Made by a program: the position numbers and the translations under genes. A stretch of 8,134 bases of DNA from an uncultured Clostridia bacterium. Its GTDB lineage: Bacteria; Bacillota; Clostridia; Oscillospirales; Oscillospiraceae. How positions within the stretch are numbered: position 1 is the first letter of the stretch; each line of letters starts with the position of its first letter. Shown here piece by piece: positions 5,915 through 8,134 of the stretch. Under the pieces are notes generated by a model. It was not told the origin of the DNA and ran no database searches. It saw only the letters and a program-made list of their open reading frames with translations. The stretch lies in contig CALYTU010000068.1 of NCBI GenBank assembly GCA_945487445.1, positions 1 to 8,134 on the forward strand, in the 5' to 3' direction.

Positions 5915-7447
5915 TTACTCCCCCCTTAGCTGCGTGTTGATGAAGTCGAGACCGGCGTTGACGGCGTTGGTCACGGCCTTGGAGGTAATGGTGACGCCGG
6001 TGATGGCGTCAATGTCGGTCCCGAGGGTCAGGGACGCTGCATTTTTGCCCGCGAACTGATCCATAAAGGCAGACTCGCCGCAGAGCATACCCTTGCCGGG
6101 CGTCTCATGCAGCTCCGTAAAGGAGATGCCATTCAGCTTGCCCTCCGTGTTGACGCCGACGGAGAGGGTCACATTTCCGTCATAGCCCTCGGCGGAGGTG
6201 ACGGAAACGGCGTAACCCACGATGTTGCCGGCGGCGTCCTTGCCAACCAGGGCGTCCTGGATGTAGACACGGCCAAAGCCGGATCCATAGACCTCGCCGC
6301 CCAGGCTCTCCACCTTATCGGTGAACATCTCAAATTGTTCCGCTTCGGGCAGGACCGTCTTGTAGGCGGCAGCCGCGGCGGCACGCTTCTGCTCATCGAT
6401 GCGCTCCTTTGTCATGGAGTAGACGCCCGACAGGGCAACGCCGGCCAGCAGCGCGATGACAGTCAGGGCAACGACGGGCTTGGGGAACCGGAAGGGCTGC
6501 CTGCCCTCGGCACGGAGCTTGATCATTCGCTTCCGGAAGGCATAGGGCTGATCGACGATGTAGGTGTCAATCAGGGGCACGAAGAGGTTGGCCACAATGA
6601 CCGAATAGCTGAAGGAGTCGGCAGCCTGCCCCTTGATCCGGAACAGGGCGCCCAGTACGCCGATGAGCACGCCGTAGAAGGTCTGGCCCAGACGGCTCAT
6701 GGGCGAGGTGACGTAATCCGTGGCCATGAAGAAGGCGCCGATGATCACGCCGCCGCCGCACAGATGGGCGGCCAGGAACCGGGGGTCCAGACCGTGACCG
6801 CCGAAGATGGCCATGAAGGCCGTGAAGCCGCCCAGGACGGACATCCAGATCTGACCGTGGATGATGTCGAAGGCCCAGAGAGCGAGGCCGCCGATCAGCA
6901 GACCGAGGATGGAGCCGCCGATGACGCCGTTGGCGCTTCCCAGGAACATGGACGTGATGTTCACCGCACGGCCCGCGGCCAGTTCGGCGCAGGGGGTGGC
7001 GGATGCCACGCCGTCGATGCCGTACACGGTCATCGCGCCGGGGAAAGAGATCAAAAGGAAGCAGCGGGCTGCCAGGGCCGGATTGACGAAGTTCTTACCC
7101 AGGCCGCCGAAGGCACACTTGACCACCAGGATCGCAAAGACGGAGCCGATGACCGGGGCATAGAGGGGCGTCTGCGCCGAAAGGGTCAGAGCCAGCATCA
7201 GGCCCGTGACGGCGGCGGAGCCGTCCTTCCAGGTGTCGGGCCGGCCGGTGAGCTTATCGAAGACAAACTCTGTCGCCACTGCAGAGATTACCGAGGCCAG
7301 CACCACCCACAGAGCAGGCAGGCCAAAGGTGACGATGCCGATGACCGTGGCCGGCATAAGCGCCAGCAGGACCATCTTCATAATGAAGGAGGTGGACCAA
7401 CTATCCCGGACGTGGGGGCCGGCGGAAAGATTCAGTCTCTGGTTCAT
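5915..7447 (-). CDS. rnfD-rnfG: Fused Rnf subunits RnfD and RnfG (flavoprotein)
   Basis: This single 510-residue frame holds two subunits that are normally separate. Residues 1 to about 315 are RnfD (NqrB family), a multi-helix membrane protein with KNFVNPALAARCFLL near 118-132, the flavin-attachment stretch DGVASATP at 145-152 (FMN expected on Thr151), and GGHGLDP and ATDYVTSPMS near 216-251. Residues about 324-510 are RnfG (NqrC family), with a membrane helix at 324-344, an extracytoplasmic FMN-binding domain, the HETPGKG motif at 447-453, and flavinylation motif TGVTIT at 483-488 (FMN expected on Thr486). The joint (RKRMIKLRAEGRQPFRFPK) is strongly basic, as expected for a cytoplasmic loop, so both halves keep their normal topology. 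The start overlaps the rnfC stop (ATGA), with AGGAGG 6 bases upstream. No stop or obvious frameshift lies at the joint. Met308 has only a weak GGAAG three bases before it. Covalent FMN would need ApbE, which is not seen here. Confidence 0.95.
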   Translation of the reverse strand: MNQRLNLSAGPHVRDSWSTSFIMKMVLLALMPATVIGIVTFGLPALWVVLASVISAVATEFVFDKLTGRPDTWKDGSAAVTGLMLALTLSAQTPLYAPVIGSVFAILVVKCAFGGLGKNFVNPALAARCFLLISFPGAMTVYGIDGVASATPCAELAAGRAVNITSMFLGSANGVIGGSILGLLIGGLALWAFDIIHGQIWMSVLGGFTAFMAIFGGHGLDPRFLAAHLCGGGVIIGAFFMATDYVTSPMSRLGQTFYGVLIGVLGALFRIKGQAADSFSYSVIVANLFVPLIDTYIVDQPYAFRKRMIKLRAEGRQPFRFPKPVVALTVIALLAGVALSGVYSMTKERIDEQKRAAAAAAYKTVLPEAEQFEMFTDKVESLGGEVYGSGFGRVYIQDALVGKDAAGNIVGYAVSVTSAEGYDGNVTLSVGVNTEGKLNGISFTELHETPGKGMLCGESAFMDQFAGKNAASLTLGTDIDAITGVTITSKAVTNAVNAGLDFINTQLRGE

Positions 7448-8134
7448 TTCTTACCTCCTGCCTGCACCGCCCGTTTCCGGGCCATAATCTCCGCCTTGGT
7501 CTGCTTGAACATCTGGGTCAGCGGCCGTTTGGCCGGGCAGATGTAGGTGCACGATCCGCAGGCGATGCACTCCAGACCGTAGAGCTTTTTCTCGTAACGC
7601 TCCCAGTTTTGCATTTGAATGGCGTCTGCCATCAGCGCCGGGACAAGGCCGTTGGGGCAAATGGTGGAGCATCGCCCGCAGTGCAGGCAGCTTGTCATCT
7701 GCGTTTCCGCCTTTTCCACCGGGTCCGCTGCAAGCAGCGTCAGCGCGTTGGTGTTTTTCTGGATGGGAACGTCCAGACCCGCCACGGCCACGCCCATCAT
7801 GGGACCGCCGGAGAGTGCCTTTTGGGGGGTGAGGCCGTCCTTGACGCCGCCGCAGGCGTCCAAAAGCTGGGCAAAGGTGGTGCCGTCTCGGGCAATGAAG
7901 TTGCCGGGCTCGCGCACAGCCTCGCCGGTGACGGTGAGCACATGCTCAAACAGCGGCTCGTTCCAGGCCACGGCCCGGCCGATGGCGTAGGCCGTGCCCA
8001 CATTGAGCACAATGCAGCCCACGTCGGCCGGGAGCATGGAAACCGGGAAATCCACCCCGGCGATGACGCGGATCAGACTGCGCTCGCCGCCCTGGGGATA
8101 CTTGGTGCGCAGCGGCAGCACCCGCATCCGCTCC
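7444..8134 (-). CDS. rnfC: Rnf complex subunit RnfC, NADH-binding, 3' part (start outside window)
   Basis: The frame is open to the window edge. The ATG at 8125-8127 lies inside the conserved sequence LRTKYPQGGE, so it is not the true start; the FMN- and NADH-binding N-terminal domains are largely missing. About 229 C-terminal residues are present. Numbered from Met 8127, they include the SLBB-like stretch with VGCIVLNVGTAYAI at 36-49 and GGPMMG at 107-112, and two [4Fe-4S] motifs, CLHCGRCSTICP with Cys147, 150, 153, 157 and CIACGSCTYICP with Cys187, 190, 193, 197. RnfC is the peripheral cytoplasmic subunit that exchanges electrons with NAD(H). Unlike some proteobacterial RnfC it has no long Ala/Lys repeat tail, ending shortly after the second motif. 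It is the most upstream Rnf gene here, and its stop overlaps the next start by four bases. Confidence 0.97.
   Translation of the reverse strand, partial: ERMRVLPLRTKYPQGGERSLIRVIAGVDFPVSMLPADVGCIVLNVGTAYAIGRAVAWNEPLFEHVLTVTGEAVREPGNFIARDGTTFAQLLDACGGVKDGLTPQKALSGGPMMGVAVAGLDVPIQKNTNALTLLAADPVEKAETQMTSCLHCGRCSTICPNGLVPALMADAIQMQNWERYEKKLYGLECIACGSCTYICPAKRPLTQMFKQTKAEIMARKRAVQAGGKK

Noticed and set aside
8125..8127. ATG at 8125-8127 as the rnfC start, preceded by GGAG
   Set aside because: It lies within the conserved LRTKYPQGGE region in the middle of RnfC, and the frame stays open to the window edge.

Overview
The window is a GC-rich stretch read almost entirely from the minus strand. It carries the 3' part of an Rnf operon (rnfC, an rnfD-rnfG fusion, rnfE, rnfA, rnfB), then an ABC half-transporter, then an S-adenosylhomocysteine hydrolase. 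The Rnf order C-D-G-E-A-B is the one known from Clostridia. The multi-cluster RnfB, the dispersed 'TTTCGAACGAAGTGAGAAAT'-type repeat and the strong GGAGG ribosome binding sites also fit an anaerobic, high-GC clostridial bacterium (Oscillospiraceae-like, probably a gut organism). This assignment is inference from gene content only.

Layout from the right edge, in transcription order: rnfC (8134-7444, 5' part outside the window), rnfD-rnfG in one frame (7447-5915), rnfE (5913-5230), rnfA (5233-4652), rnfB (4641-3700). The genes overlap by ATGA or are separated by at most 10 bases, so this is one transcript. The complex passes electrons between reduced ferredoxin and NAD+ across the membrane and couples this to Na+ or H+ export. 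After rnfB comes a 197-base gap (3503-3699). It holds a probable rnf terminator, an imperfect ~100-base palindrome that overlaps the rnfB stop, a near-consensus sigma-A promoter facing the ABC gene, and a perfect 15-base inverted repeat over its -10 box that looks like an operator. The ABC exporter gene (3502-1712) follows. A 145-base gap with a dispersed palindromic repeat separates it from ahcY (1566-322). A perfect 20-bp hairpin (242-290) ends ahcY and faces a short, AT-rich plus-strand gene remnant at the left edge (1-105).

Most notable points: RnfD and RnfG are fused into one 510-residue protein. RnfB carries a C-terminal membrane segment that begins at an internal ATG with its own strong Shine-Dalgarno, so a 35-residue membrane microprotein may be encoded in frame inside rnfB. 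The ABC promoter/operator has unusual architecture. The hydrolase is of the short Thermotoga/archaeal type, with a lysine where the mammalian enzyme has an adenine-contacting glutamate. I see no defence system, CRISPR array, tRNA, rRNA or transposase gene here.
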